Assembly: GCA_028873865.1 (NCBI GenBank)
Contig: JAPPNI010000027.1
Location: forward strand, 1 to 64,000
Direction: 5' to 3'
From: Chloroflexota bacterium
Lineage (GTDB): Bacteria; Chloroflexota; Dehalococcoidia; Bin125
Length of the DNA: 64,000 nucleotides
Positions 52,793 through 63,116 of this stretch are shown one piece after another (position 1 is the first letter of the stretch; each line of letters begins with the position of its first letter). The position numbers and the translations under genes were made by a program. Below the pieces are notes generated by a model that had not been told where the DNA came from, did no database searches, and saw only the letters and a program-made list of their open reading frames with translations.

Positions 52793-54115
52793 CTAGAAGC
52801 TCAAGCGATCGCGCAGCACGTCCGTCAGTTCTTCGATCCTGACCCGGACCTGTTCCTGTGTGTCCCGATCGCGGATCGTCACCGAGTCGTCGTCCAGCGA
52901 CTCAAAGTCGACCGTGACGCAGAGCGGGGTACCGATCTCGTCCTGTCGGCGGTAGCGCCGGCCGATTGACTGGGTGTCGTCGTATTGCGTCGTCCAGTGC
53001 GGTCGGACCCTGGCCCAGACATCTCGTGCGAGGTTCGCGACCGGCTCTTTGCGTGAGAGCGGGAGGATGGCGACGGTGATCGGCGCGACGCGCGGGCTGA
53101 AGGCGAGGACGGTGCGGTCGTCGCCCTTTTCGTCGGGCGTGACGGTGTAGGCGTCGCAGAGCAGGGCCAACATGATCCGGTCGACACCGGCAGCGGGTTC
53201 AATCACGTGGGGCACGATGTGTTCGTTGGTCTGCGGATCGAAGTATTCCAGCCGTTTGCCGGATGACTGCCCGTGCTGGGTCAGGTCGAAGTCCGTGCGA
53301 TTGGCGATGCCTTCGAGCTCGTCCCAGCCCCACGGATAGCGGTACTGCAGGTCGGTGGTGCCGGCTGAATAGTGCGACAGCTTTTCGGTCGGATGGACGT
53401 CGCGGCGGATGCTGGCCGGGTCGATGCCCAGATCGGTGTACCACTGTTCGCGCAGGTCGATCCAGCGTCGGTACCACTCATCGGACTCGTCGGGTGCAAC
53501 GAAGTACTCCATCTCCATCTGTTCGAACTCGCGGGTGCGAAAGATGAAGTTGCCCAGCGTGATCTCGTTGCGGAACGACTTGCCCTGCTGCGCAATTCCG
53601 AACGGCAGGCGACGGCGGGTCGAAGTGAGCACGTTTTCAAAGTTGATGAAGATGCCTTGCGCGGTCTCTGGACGCAGATAGGCCTGCGAGCCCGTCCCGG
53701 CGACCGGGCCAACCTGGGTGCGGAACATCAGGTTGAACTCCCGCGCCTCGGTGAACTTGCCAATGACGCCGCAGGTTGGGCATGCCGGACCCTTGAGATG
53801 GTCCGCGCGGAAGCGCTCTTTGCACTCAAGGCAGTCGACCATCGGGTCGTGGAAGTTCTGCACGTGGCCGGACGCCTCCCAGACGCGCGGCGACTGGATG
53901 ATGGCCGAATCGAGCCCGACGACGTCGGAGCGTTCACGAACGACTGAGCGCCACCAGAGGTCCTTGACGTTGCGCTTCAGCTCCACGCCGAGCGGCCCGT
54001 AGTCGTAGGTCGATCCGAATCCGCCGTAGATCTCGGAAGCGGGAAAGACGAACCCGCGCTGCTTGCAGAGTGAGACGAGGGTGTCGAGCGATGCGTTGGC
54101 TTTCTGGGCGGACAT
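52793..54115 (-). CDS. glyS: Glycyl-tRNA synthetase, alpha2 type
   Basis: 440 aa class II synthetase of the homodimeric (eukaryote/archaea/Actinobacteria/Chloroflexota-like) type rather than the alpha2beta2 type. GFVFPASEIYGGFGSTYDYGPLG start, zinc-like insertion DCLECKERF...CPTCG, motif 2 FRNEITLGNFIFRTREFEQMEMEYF, and motif 3 EPAAGVDRIMLALL, then the anticodon-binding domain. GGAAAGG lies before ATG 54115. Confidence 0.96.
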   Translation of the reverse strand: MSAQKANASLDTLVSLCKQRGFVFPASEIYGGFGSTYDYGPLGVELKRNVKDLWWRSVVRERSDVVGLDSAIIQSPRVWEASGHVQNFHDPMVDCLECKERFRADHLKGPACPTCGVIGKFTEAREFNLMFRTQVGPVAGTGSQAYLRPETAQGIFINFENVLTSTRRRLPFGIAQQGKSFRNEITLGNFIFRTREFEQMEMEYFVAPDESDEWYRRWIDLREQWYTDLGIDPASIRRDVHPTEKLSHYSAGTTDLQYRYPWGWDELEGIANRTDFDLTQHGQSSGKRLEYFDPQTNEHIVPHVIEPAAGVDRIMLALLCDAYTVTPDEKGDDRTVLAFSPRVAPITVAILPLSRKEPVANLARDVWARVRPHWTTQYDDTQSIGRRYRRQDEIGTPLCVTVDFESLDDDSVTIRDRDTQEQVRVRIEELTDVLRDRLSF

Positions 54116-54190
54116 GTCGGGCGCCTTTCCGGCGGGGTTTTCGGCGGTCGTATCGTGGAGGCTGATGTCAGCGTATGGGGGAGGTGCCTT

Positions 54191-54358
54191 ATGCGGTTTC
54201 TGATCGGTCTGCTGCTGGGACTGCTGACCGGCGCGGTGTTGACGATTCTCGCTACCGGTAACGCCGGGCGGGCTTTGCAGGCTCAGGTGCGCGAACAGGC
54301 GGAGCGAGAGCGCGGTAGCCGCTCGGGCGGGACAGAAAACGGCGGCGGATCGGAGTGA
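54191..54358 (+). CDS. Small single-span membrane protein
   Basis: 55 aa. Start at ATG 54191 (GGGGGAGGTG upstream). Residues 1-24 are one membrane helix with glycine zipper spacing (LIGLLLGLLTGAVLTILATG), then a short Arg/Glu helix and a Gly-rich end. Function unknown. Its stop codon lies in the loop of the hairpin at 54341-54367. Confidence 0.65.
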   Translation: MRFLIGLLLGLLTGAVLTILATGNAGRALQAQVREQAERERGSRSGGTENGGGSE

Positions 54359-54367
54359 CCCGCCGCC
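54341..54367. terminator. Hairpin GGCGGCGG/CCGCCGCC between convergent genes
   Basis: 8-bp perfect stem with an 11-base loop, overlapping the end of the small membrane ORF and lying 22 bases after the hppA stop. No U run on either side, so factor-independent termination is uncertain. Confidence 0.45.
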
Positions 54368-54388
54368 GTCCTCGTATGAGTGAGCGGC

Positions 54389-56467
<2,079 letters not shown>

Positions 56468-56595
56468 GCAGGTCCCCTCACGAACAGGTCAAACAGCTCG
56501 AACCCGTGCGGTTCCGGTGTCGGCGAAACCGACGGCTCCGCCAGACGGCAGGCTATCGCTCACGCCATAGCGCGGCAATTTCTTGATTTACAGGC

Positions 56596-56940
56596 CTAGA
56601 GGTCCTTGACCGGCGCCGGTAGATCGCCTTCGCGAGCGGCGTCGATCATCTGCTTGGCCTCGGCGGGCATTTCGACGCCCATCTGATCGAACCGTTCCTC
56701 GGCCCAGCGGCCGATCTGTCTCGGATCCCGGTAGGCGTCGGGACCGGCGCCGGGCCCGGGAGTACCGTACTGGTCCAGCACCTGAGCCTCGGTCTTGGGC
56801 GTTGCGAAGCGTGAAATCACGCGTTCCATCTGGTCAGAGGGGCAGGTTTCGCAGACAGGGACCCTGGCCCGTTCGAGAGAGCGATGAAACTGCTCCTGCA
56901 CGTGGCCACATTGTTGACATCGGTATTCGTAGATCGGCAC
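56596..56940 (-). CDS. FmdB-type zinc-ribbon protein
   Basis: 114 aa. MPIYEYRCQQCGHVQEQFH start with two CxxC pairs (CQQC and CETC), the FmdB/CxxC_CxxC_SSSS regulatory ribbon, then a longer Pro/Gly linker and an acidic helix. Proposed DNA-binding role in the family; not shown. GTG start with GAAGGAGG upstream. A related 90 aa paralogue lies directly upstream. Confidence 0.88.
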   Translation of the reverse strand: MPIYEYRCQQCGHVQEQFHRSLERARVPVCETCPSDQMERVISRFATPKTEAQVLDQYGTPGPGAGPDAYRDPRQIGRWAEERFDQMGVEMPAEAKQMIDAAREGDLPAPVKDL

Positions 56941-56972
56941 GAGCGGCCTCCTTCGGCTCAGGAGTGAACTGG

Positions 56973-57245
56973 TCAGGCGAGATCAGCGGGCAGTTCCGGC
57001 GCGGCGCCGGCTGATTCGCGCCAGGCGGCGACCGATTCGGGATCGTCGGCGTCGACATCGTCCAGCGTGTCGAAACCCGGGAACGACAGCTCAGTCTTCG
57101 AGCGGAATCGGGAGAATCGGGTCTGCAACTCGCCCCCGCGACACTCCGGGCATCCGGGCAGCGGATCGTCCTCGGCACGGACGCGGCGCTGGAACAGCTC
57201 GACCATTCGCGCGCACTCCGGACAGTAGTACTCGTAGATCGGCAT
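56973..57245 (-). CDS. FmdB-type zinc-ribbon protein, paralogue
   Basis: 90 aa. MPIYEYYCPECARMVELFQRRV with CPEC at the start and a second CPEC in PGCPECRGGEL, followed by an acidic tail. Tandem paralogue of the gene at 56596, 33 bases apart. A TAAGCT box about 28 bases before the ATG is a possible -10. Confidence 0.87.
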   Translation of the reverse strand: MPIYEYYCPECARMVELFQRRVRAEDDPLPGCPECRGGELQTRFSRFRSKTELSFPGFDTLDDVDADDPESVAAWRESAGAAPELPADLA

Positions 57246-57290
57246 GGTCCGGGCTTCAGCCTCCGCTCTCAGCTTAGTCTCCGCAGCCGA

Positions 57291-57686
57291 CTAGTCGTCC
57301 TCGATTGCGTGCTCGATGTGGGCCGCGACGGCCAGGCGTCCGCGGCGGTCGGTCGAGACCACGATCAGGTCGACGCGGATGTCGATGTCCGCCTCATGCT
57401 CCGCCAACAATCCGTGCGCCAGCCGCCGGAGCTGTCGCTGCTTGCGCGGACCGACCGACTGCGCCGCCTCGACGACGTAGCGAGGGTTGGATCGGCTTCT
57501 CACTTCCACGACCACATGCGTGCCGTCGGGCGCGAGCGCGACGATATCGGCCTCGCCCCATTTGCGGCGATAGTTGCGCTCGAGGATGTTGTAGCCGCGG
57601 GCAACCAGATAGTCGGCGGCGCATTGTTCCCCGGCTGCGCCCAGTCGACGCCTGTGGTCAGGATCCGGCGGCATCGAGCGCCCCAT
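57291..57686 (-). CDS. YraN-family (UPF0102) putative endonuclease
   Basis: 131 aa. LGAAGEQCAADYLVARGYNILERNYRRKWGEADIVALAPDGTHVVVEVRSRS is the classic YraN core with PD-(D/E)XK-like acids (GEADIV, VVVEVRS). Overlaps the end of rnhB, the usual neighbour. A second Met four residues in (57674) is an equally possible start. Role unproven; a nuclease-like fold linked to replication and repair genes. Confidence 0.92.
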   Translation of the reverse strand: MGRSMPPDPDHRRRLGAAGEQCAADYLVARGYNILERNYRRKWGEADIVALAPDGTHVVVEVRSRSNPRYVVEAAQSVGPRKQRQLRRLAHGLLAEHEADIDIRVDLIVVSTDRRGRLAVAAHIEHAIEDD

Positions 57687-58326
57687 CGAGCGGGAAGCGA
57701 GGCTGAGTCAGGTTGGCTACGGGAGCAAAGGAGCGACGATGCTCGGGGCAGGGTCCGAGCGATTGCAGCGCCGCGAGATGCTGGGGCGAGGCGTAGCCCT
57801 TGTGACGCGCGAATCCATAGCCGGGAAAGCGTTCGTCGAGTTCGACCATCCAACGGTCGCGGGCGACCTTGGCCACGATCGAGGCGGCGGCGATCGAGGC
57901 CACTGTGGCGTCGCCCTTGACGATCATCTCGGTCGCGCAGGCAAGCCGCAGATCGTCGCGGCCGTCGGCCAGCACGATGTCGGGCGATTCGGACAGTCCG
58001 GCTGTTGCTCGACGGGAGGCCAGCCGCAGGGCAGCGGTCAAGCCCAACTGGTCCAGCTCGGACGCGTGGACCCAGCCCAGGCTGCACTGCCACGCGCCTT
58101 CGAGGATCCTGGGCGCCAGACGCTCTCGCTGTTGGGGGCTGAGTTGCTTGCTGTCACGCAGCTCGGACAGCCACGCCGGTCGGCGATCCAGGGGCAAGGC
58201 GACGGCGGCGGTCACGAGCGGACCGGCCAACGGGCCGCGACCGACTTCGTCCAGACCGACGATCGATCGTGCACCGTTGCGCCAATGCGCCAGTTCTCGG
58301 CGGCGTGTCGGACGTAGCGGGGCCAC
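57658..58326 (-). CDS. rnhB: Ribonuclease HII
   Basis: 222 aa. Cleaves RNA in RNA:DNA hybrids, including single ribonucleotides. VGLDEVGRGPLAGPLVTAAV (DExGRG), DSKQLSPQQRE, ASIAAASIVAKVARDRWM and YGFARHKGY are all present. Start chosen at GTG 58326, six bases after TACCCT; a longer GTG start at 58365 would begin upstream of that box. Followed by overlapping yraN. Confidence 0.94.
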   Translation of the reverse strand: MAPLRPTRRRELAHWRNGARSIVGLDEVGRGPLAGPLVTAAVALPLDRRPAWLSELRDSKQLSPQQRERLAPRILEGAWQCSLGWVHASELDQLGLTAALRLASRRATAGLSESPDIVLADGRDDLRLACATEMIVKGDATVASIAAASIVAKVARDRWMVELDERFPGYGFARHKGYASPQHLAALQSLGPCPEHRRSFAPVANLTQPRFPLDGALDAAGS

Positions 58327-58332
58327 GTGAGG

Positions 58333-58338
58333 AGGGTA
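58333..58338 (-). promoter_or_regulatory. -10 box TACCCT for leaderless rnhB
   Basis: TACCCT on the minus strand, six bases before GTG 58326. Confidence 0.4.
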
Positions 58339-58379
58339 GGGCCAACACGTTATGTCTGCCAGCACCGGGTCTCGTCGAG

Positions 58380-60122
58380 CTACGCGCTGCCCTCGACCTG
58401 GACGGTGACGATGTCGACTCCGTGGAACTTCTGATGCCGGACTTCGGAGGCGTGGTACCAGAGCAGGCGCAGGGAGAGGTCGTCCGCCGTCGGCACCGGA
58501 GCTTCGTCCGTCAGATAGGCGAGCTGGTCCTCGATGTTCTCCTGACGCGTCGTCGCGACAAACTCCAGCTCGACCATCCCGGTCTGGGGCCGGGCGATGA
58601 TGACCAGCCGCGGCTGTTCGGCGTCTTCGCCGGCTTCATCCTCCTGGCCCAGCAGGGTGGCCAACGTCTCTTCGCCGGCCGAGCGCAGGCGGAGCCGGGA
58701 GGCATCGTCCCAGCCCAGCCTGATCGCCAGCGCGGCGAGGAAGTCGTCAATCGCCGGAAGCGAGGCCATGTCCAGCGCCGCCTCAAGGCGCGAGCGTCGT
58801 GAACCCATTGCTTCCATCAGCAGCGTCATGACGATCGCGACGACAGCCCCGATCGTGACGCCATTTCCCACCAACCCGCCGATCTCATCGCCGAACAGGT
58901 CGGTCATGAGCGGGTGGCCATGCAGGCCCAGGCCCAACGCGCTCGCCAGCGCCACGACCAGGACGCGTCGAGGATCGAGTCCCTCCCGCAGGATCGTCTG
59001 CCAGCCGCTGACGAAGAGCATGCCCATCGCGAGCATCAGGAATGCCCCGACCACTGGGCCCGGGATCGTGAGCAGGATCGCGGCGAACTTGGAGAAGAAC
59101 GCCAGGAACAGGATGACGACGGCGACGCCGATCCCGACCCGACGAGCGGCGACGCCGGTGAGATTGATCAGCGAGAGACTATAGGAGGCATTGGCCATCG
59201 GCGGCAGCGTGCTTGAGAGACCGGCCAGCAGCATTCCGATGCCATTGACGCTGACGATGCCCTGGATCCGGCGGAAGTCGATCGCCCGGGGCCGCCGGCG
59301 AGAATTCTGTTGAATCGCGATCCCATCGCTGATCGTTTTCAGGCCCAGCACGAGCGTGAGGATCGCGAACGACGGTAAGAGCGCCCAGAACTGGCCATCA
59401 GGGGTGAGCTCGAAGCCGAGTTCGGGCAAGTCGGGGACGCCGAACCAACTGGCGTTGGCAATTCGATCGCCGTCGATTACACCGAAGGCGGCCGCGACCG
59501 CACAGCCAATCGCCAGGCTGATGAACGGTGCGATCAGCCGCCAGCGACCCGTTGCCCGGAGGGTCACGATGACCGAAGCGAGCAAGGTCACGACAGCGAT
59601 GGCCGGTCCGGCGCCGACCGATGCGCCTTCGGGCAGGTCCTGGACGCTATCGAAAGCAATCGGTAGGACACTGACGGCGATCAGCATTGTGACCGTGCCG
59701 GAGACAACTGGCGTGACGATGCGGCGCAGGGTTGGCAGCCACCAGGCGAGCGCGATCTGGACCAGACTGCAGATCACCAGCAGGCTGGCGAAGATCTCCG
59801 GTCCGCCGGCCGAAACGGCCGAAACCATAATCGCGATGAACATGGCGGCGGGCCAGTTGAGCACAATGTGCCCGGCGCCGAATCGGTGGAACTGGAACGC
59901 CTGCAGCACTGTTACCGCTGCGCAGATCAACATGGCGGCGAAGACGCCCCAGGTCAACCAGGTGTCGTCAAGCCCGGAGGCGCGAAATGCGATGACCACG
60001 TTGAGCACCGTCGGTGCAAGAACCAGTACGGCACCTTGAAATCCAACCGTCAGGGCGACTGTCAGAGGACAGGCTTCCTCGGGCTCGTATTGGATCGGCT
60101 GGTCGGCGCTGCGGACTGTCAT
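58380..60122 (-). CDS. NCS2 (xanthine/uracil) permease with extra C-terminal domain
   Basis: 580 aa. Residues about 15-430 are an NCS2 transporter with 12-14 membrane helices (GFQGAVLVLAPTVLNVVIAF start, GSGTV-like PVVSGTVTMLIAVSVLPIAF, FVSGWQTILREGLDPRR). The last 140 residues are soluble: ASLPAIDDFLAALAIRLGW, LRLRSAGEETLATLLG, MVELEFVATT and LSLRLLWYHASEVRHQ. The order resembles a degenerate GHKL/RsbW-like ATPase (N-box Asn missing). Start chosen at ATG 60122, near TAGGCT; an upstream Met at 60206 lacks support. A broken paralogue lies at 61136-62877. Confidence 0.85.
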   Translation of the reverse strand: MTVRSADQPIQYEPEEACPLTVALTVGFQGAVLVLAPTVLNVVIAFRASGLDDTWLTWGVFAAMLICAAVTVLQAFQFHRFGAGHIVLNWPAAMFIAIMVSAVSAGGPEIFASLLVICSLVQIALAWWLPTLRRIVTPVVSGTVTMLIAVSVLPIAFDSVQDLPEGASVGAGPAIAVVTLLASVIVTLRATGRWRLIAPFISLAIGCAVAAAFGVIDGDRIANASWFGVPDLPELGFELTPDGQFWALLPSFAILTLVLGLKTISDGIAIQQNSRRRPRAIDFRRIQGIVSVNGIGMLLAGLSSTLPPMANASYSLSLINLTGVAARRVGIGVAVVILFLAFFSKFAAILLTIPGPVVGAFLMLAMGMLFVSGWQTILREGLDPRRVLVVALASALGLGLHGHPLMTDLFGDEIGGLVGNGVTIGAVVAIVMTLLMEAMGSRRSRLEAALDMASLPAIDDFLAALAIRLGWDDASRLRLRSAGEETLATLLGQEDEAGEDAEQPRLVIIARPQTGMVELEFVATTRQENIEDQLAYLTDEAPVPTADDLSLRLLWYHASEVRHQKFHGVDIVTVQVEGSA

Positions 60123-60238
60123 CTGAGGATTGAGCCTAAGGCGTGTCAGCCATCTCAAGGTGAGTGCCTGATGTGACTGTCTAAGCTCTTGGCTGAAGGA
60201 TCTCACCTACAACCTGAAGACAAGGGATTGGCCACGAC

Positions 60239-61123
60239 ATGGACGTAACGGACAATTCGCTGTTCCAGCTCGAAGGAAAATCGGCGCTGATCGTCGGTGG
60301 CGGTGAGGGCATCAGCTTGAGCACCGCGCGGCTGCTGGCTCAGGCGGGCTGCGGCGTTGCCGTGGCCGACATCGACGCAGGGCGCGCCGTCACCGTGGCA
60401 GCGGAAGTCGATCTGCTCGGTCAGCCGTCAGTCTCGCTGGCCGCCGACATGCTGGACGACGTGCAGGTTGCGACCGTCTTCGAACGGGCCGAACAGGAAC
60501 TGGGCGGCATCGACCTGCTGGTCACGATTATCGGCCAGGGGTCGTTCAATCCGATCACCGACATGACGCCGGCGCAGTGGGACCGCGATCACCGGATGAA
60601 CCTGCGCTACTTCTTCCTCAACGCCCAACTGGTCGCCCGCTCGATGATCGCGCGCGGCGCGCCGGGCAGCATCGTCTGCATCTCCTCGGTCGAAGGGATG
60701 CAGTCGGCGCCCAATCACGCGTCCTACGGCGCGGCCAAGGCCGGCCTGATCAACCTGGTGCGCAGCATGGCGGTCGAGCTGGCGCCGCACCACATTCGCG
60801 TCAATTCGGTCGCGCCGGGCAGCATTGCGACGCCGCGAATTCCGGCCTCCCCCGAGCGGGTGAAACGAACCGCAGAGGGCCTGATCCCCTTCAAGCGCCT
60901 GGGTACCACGGACGAGGTCGCCAAGGCGGTGTTGTTCCTGCTCTCCGACATGGCCAGCTACGTCACCGGACACACCTTGCTGGTCGACGGCGGTTGGATG
61001 TCCGCCAACACGATTGGCGTGCCGCCGATTCCAGAGGGCGGAGTGCTCGACGCTCGAAAGCGGCCGACCTGGACAGGTCTCGGTCGGCAGGGCGAGATGA
61101 AGGGTCAGATGGAGGTCGGCTAG
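60239..61123 (+). CDS. SDR-family oxidoreductase
   Basis: 294 aa. Cofactor loop GGGEGIS near 20 (a variant of TGxxxGIG), CISSVEG near 145, and YGAAKAG with the Tyr/Lys pair; VAPGSIATPRI and VTGHTLLVDGGW are normal. About 30 residues follow the usual end. ATG 60239 has AAGGGA upstream. It lies between two NCS2 permease paralogues on the other strand and ends 12 bases from the old stop site of the broken one. Confidence 0.93.
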   Translation: MDVTDNSLFQLEGKSALIVGGGEGISLSTARLLAQAGCGVAVADIDAGRAVTVAAEVDLLGQPSVSLAADMLDDVQVATVFERAEQELGGIDLLVTIIGQGSFNPITDMTPAQWDRDHRMNLRYFFLNAQLVARSMIARGAPGSIVCISSVEGMQSAPNHASYGAAKAGLINLVRSMAVELAPHHIRVNSVAPGSIATPRIPASPERVKRTAEGLIPFKRLGTTDEVAKAVLFLLSDMASYVTGHTLLVDGGWMSANTIGVPPIPEGGVLDARKRPTWTGLGRQGEMKGQMEVG

Positions 61124-61135
61124 CTGAAGGTTCTG

Positions 61136-62877
61136 CCACGCGCTGCCCTCGACCTGGACGGTGACGATGTCGACTCCGTGGAACTTCTGGTGTCTCACGT
61201 TGGAGGCGTAGTGGCGGAGCAAGCGGAGGGAGAGTTCGTTGACCGTCGGCATGGCCGCTTCGTCCGTCAGGTAGGTCATCTGATCTTCCAGGTTCTCGCG
61301 ACGCGTGGTTGCGACGAACTCCAACTCCACCACGCCGCGCTGAGGACGCGCCACCACGATCAGACGCGGAGCGTCAGAGCTCTCGGCTTCGTCCTCGTCC
61401 TCGGGCAGCAGACTGGCCAGCGTCTCCTCGCTGGCAGAGCGCAGGCGCAGCGCTGAAGCCTCGTTCCAACCGATTTGCGCCGCCAGCCGGGCGAGGAACT
61501 CGTCGATGGCCGCAAGCGATGCCATGTCCAGCGTGACTTCGAGCCGCGACGCCTTTGAGTTCATCGCCTCGAGCAACAGGGTCATCCCGATCGCGACCAC
61601 GGCGCCGATCATCACCCCGTTGCCGAGCAACGCGCCCAGCTCGTCGCCCAGCAGGTCGCGGATGACGGAGTGCTCGTGCAGACCCAGGCCCAGCGCGATT
61701 GACAGCGCGACGATCAGACCTCGACGCGGATCGAGTCCGCCCCGGATGATCGTCTGCACGCCGACGACGAAGAAGAGACCCATCGCGAGCATCAGGTAGG
61801 CGGCCAGCACCGGACCGGGAATGCTGAGCAGCACGGCCGCGAACTTGGAGAAGAAGGCGAGGGCCAGGAAGACGACCGCCACACCAATGCCGACCCGTCG
61901 AGCCGCGACGCCCGTGAGGTTGATCAAGGTCATGCTGAACGACGAGTAGATCATGGTTGGCGGCGTCCCGGCGATGCCGGCCAGCAACATCCCGACGCCG
62001 TTGGCGCCAACCATGCCCTGGACCTGGCGAAAGTCGATCGCCCGGTGCCGGCGGCGGGAGGCCTGTTGGATCACGACACTGTCCGAGATCGACTTGATCC
62101 CCATGGTCAGCGTGAGAATCGCGAATGTCGGCAGCAGCGCCCAGAACTCCTTGCCGGGCGTCAGGTCGAAGCCGAGATCGGGTATGTCGGGGACCCCGAA
62201 CCAGCTGGCTTCACCGATTCGCTGAACATCGAACTCACCGAACGCGACCGTGACCAGACAGCCGACGACGATGCTGAGGAACGGGGCAATCAATCGCCAA
62301 CGTCCTGTGGCCCGCAGGGTCAGGATCACCGAGGCGAGCAAGGTCACGGCGGCGATCGCCGGACCGGCTCCCGCCGAAGCGCCTTCCGGCAGGGTCTGGA
62401 TGTTGTCGAACGCGATCGGGAGGATGGTGATCGCGATCAGAATCATCACCGTCCCGGAGACGACCGGGGTCACGATCCGGCGGAAGGTCGGCAACTACCA
62501 GGCCAGGGCCACCTGAATGACGAAGCAGACGGCGAGAAGGCTGGCGAGGGTCTCCGGTCCAGCGGCAGATATCGCCGCCACCGTGATCCCATGAACTGGG
62601 CCGTCGGCCCGGTGATGACAATGTGGCCGCCGCCGAATCGCCAGGCCTGAAACGCCTGAAGCGCGGTGGTTGCCGCGTTGATCAGCAGCGCGGCAAAGAC
62701 TCCCCAGGTGAGATAGGTGTCATCGAGACCGGAAGCGCGGATCGAGATGGCGACGATCAGTACCGTCGGTGCGAGCACCAAGGCTGCGCCCTGCAATCCA
62801 ACCACGAGCGCGACGAGCGGCGGACACGGCTCCTCCGGCTCGTACTGAACGGACGTCTGGTCGGGGGCGATCGCCAA
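61136..62877 (-). pseudogene. NCS2 permease paralogue with three inactivating changes
   Basis: Close paralogue of the gene at 58380, including the C-terminal domain. Three defects relative to it: a frameshift near 62587-62592 (two bases missing between the FGGGHIVITGPTAQFM part and ITVAAISAAGPE); an amber TAG at 62497-62495 where the intact copy has Trp (AWWLP becomes AW-stop-LP); and loss of the terminal stop at 61138-61136, where TGG replaces TAG. After the lost stop the frame runs on antisense through the SDR to 60428. The remaining membrane and soluble parts are otherwise well preserved, so the decay is recent, or errors are clustered. Confidence 0.85.
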
Positions 62878-62923
62878 CGTGCAATTCTCCGCTGTGGGTT
62901 GGGGCCCTTGCTCCCAGAAGAAT

Positions 62924-62998
62924 GGATGGAGGGTTGCAGAGAGAGTAGCGAGCCTCCATCCCGCTCAGAATCGGGTTGGGATCCTGCCTGCTACCCGA
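62924..62998. other. Two-hairpin intergenic element between NCS2 pseudogene and ftsH
   Basis: The 239-base spacer holds a perfect 9-bp stem GGATGGAGG/CCTCCATCC (62924-62932 with 62953-62961, loop 20) and a second stem TCGGGT/ACCCGA (62971-62976 with 62993-62998). On the minus strand they would lie in the 5' leader of the permease; on the plus strand, upstream of ftsH. No purine or other riboswitch consensus was recognised. A TATGCT -10-like box (63039-63044) precedes ftsH. Confidence 0.4.
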
Positions 62999-63116
62999 AT
63001 TTGACCGAACGCGTACGTCCTGCCGACGAGCGTTGCGATATGCTCGGAAGTGTCTCGACCTGCTATCGGCGTGGCCAGCAGGGCTCGGTCTGCGCCGCTG
63101 TTGAGGGATGGCCACG

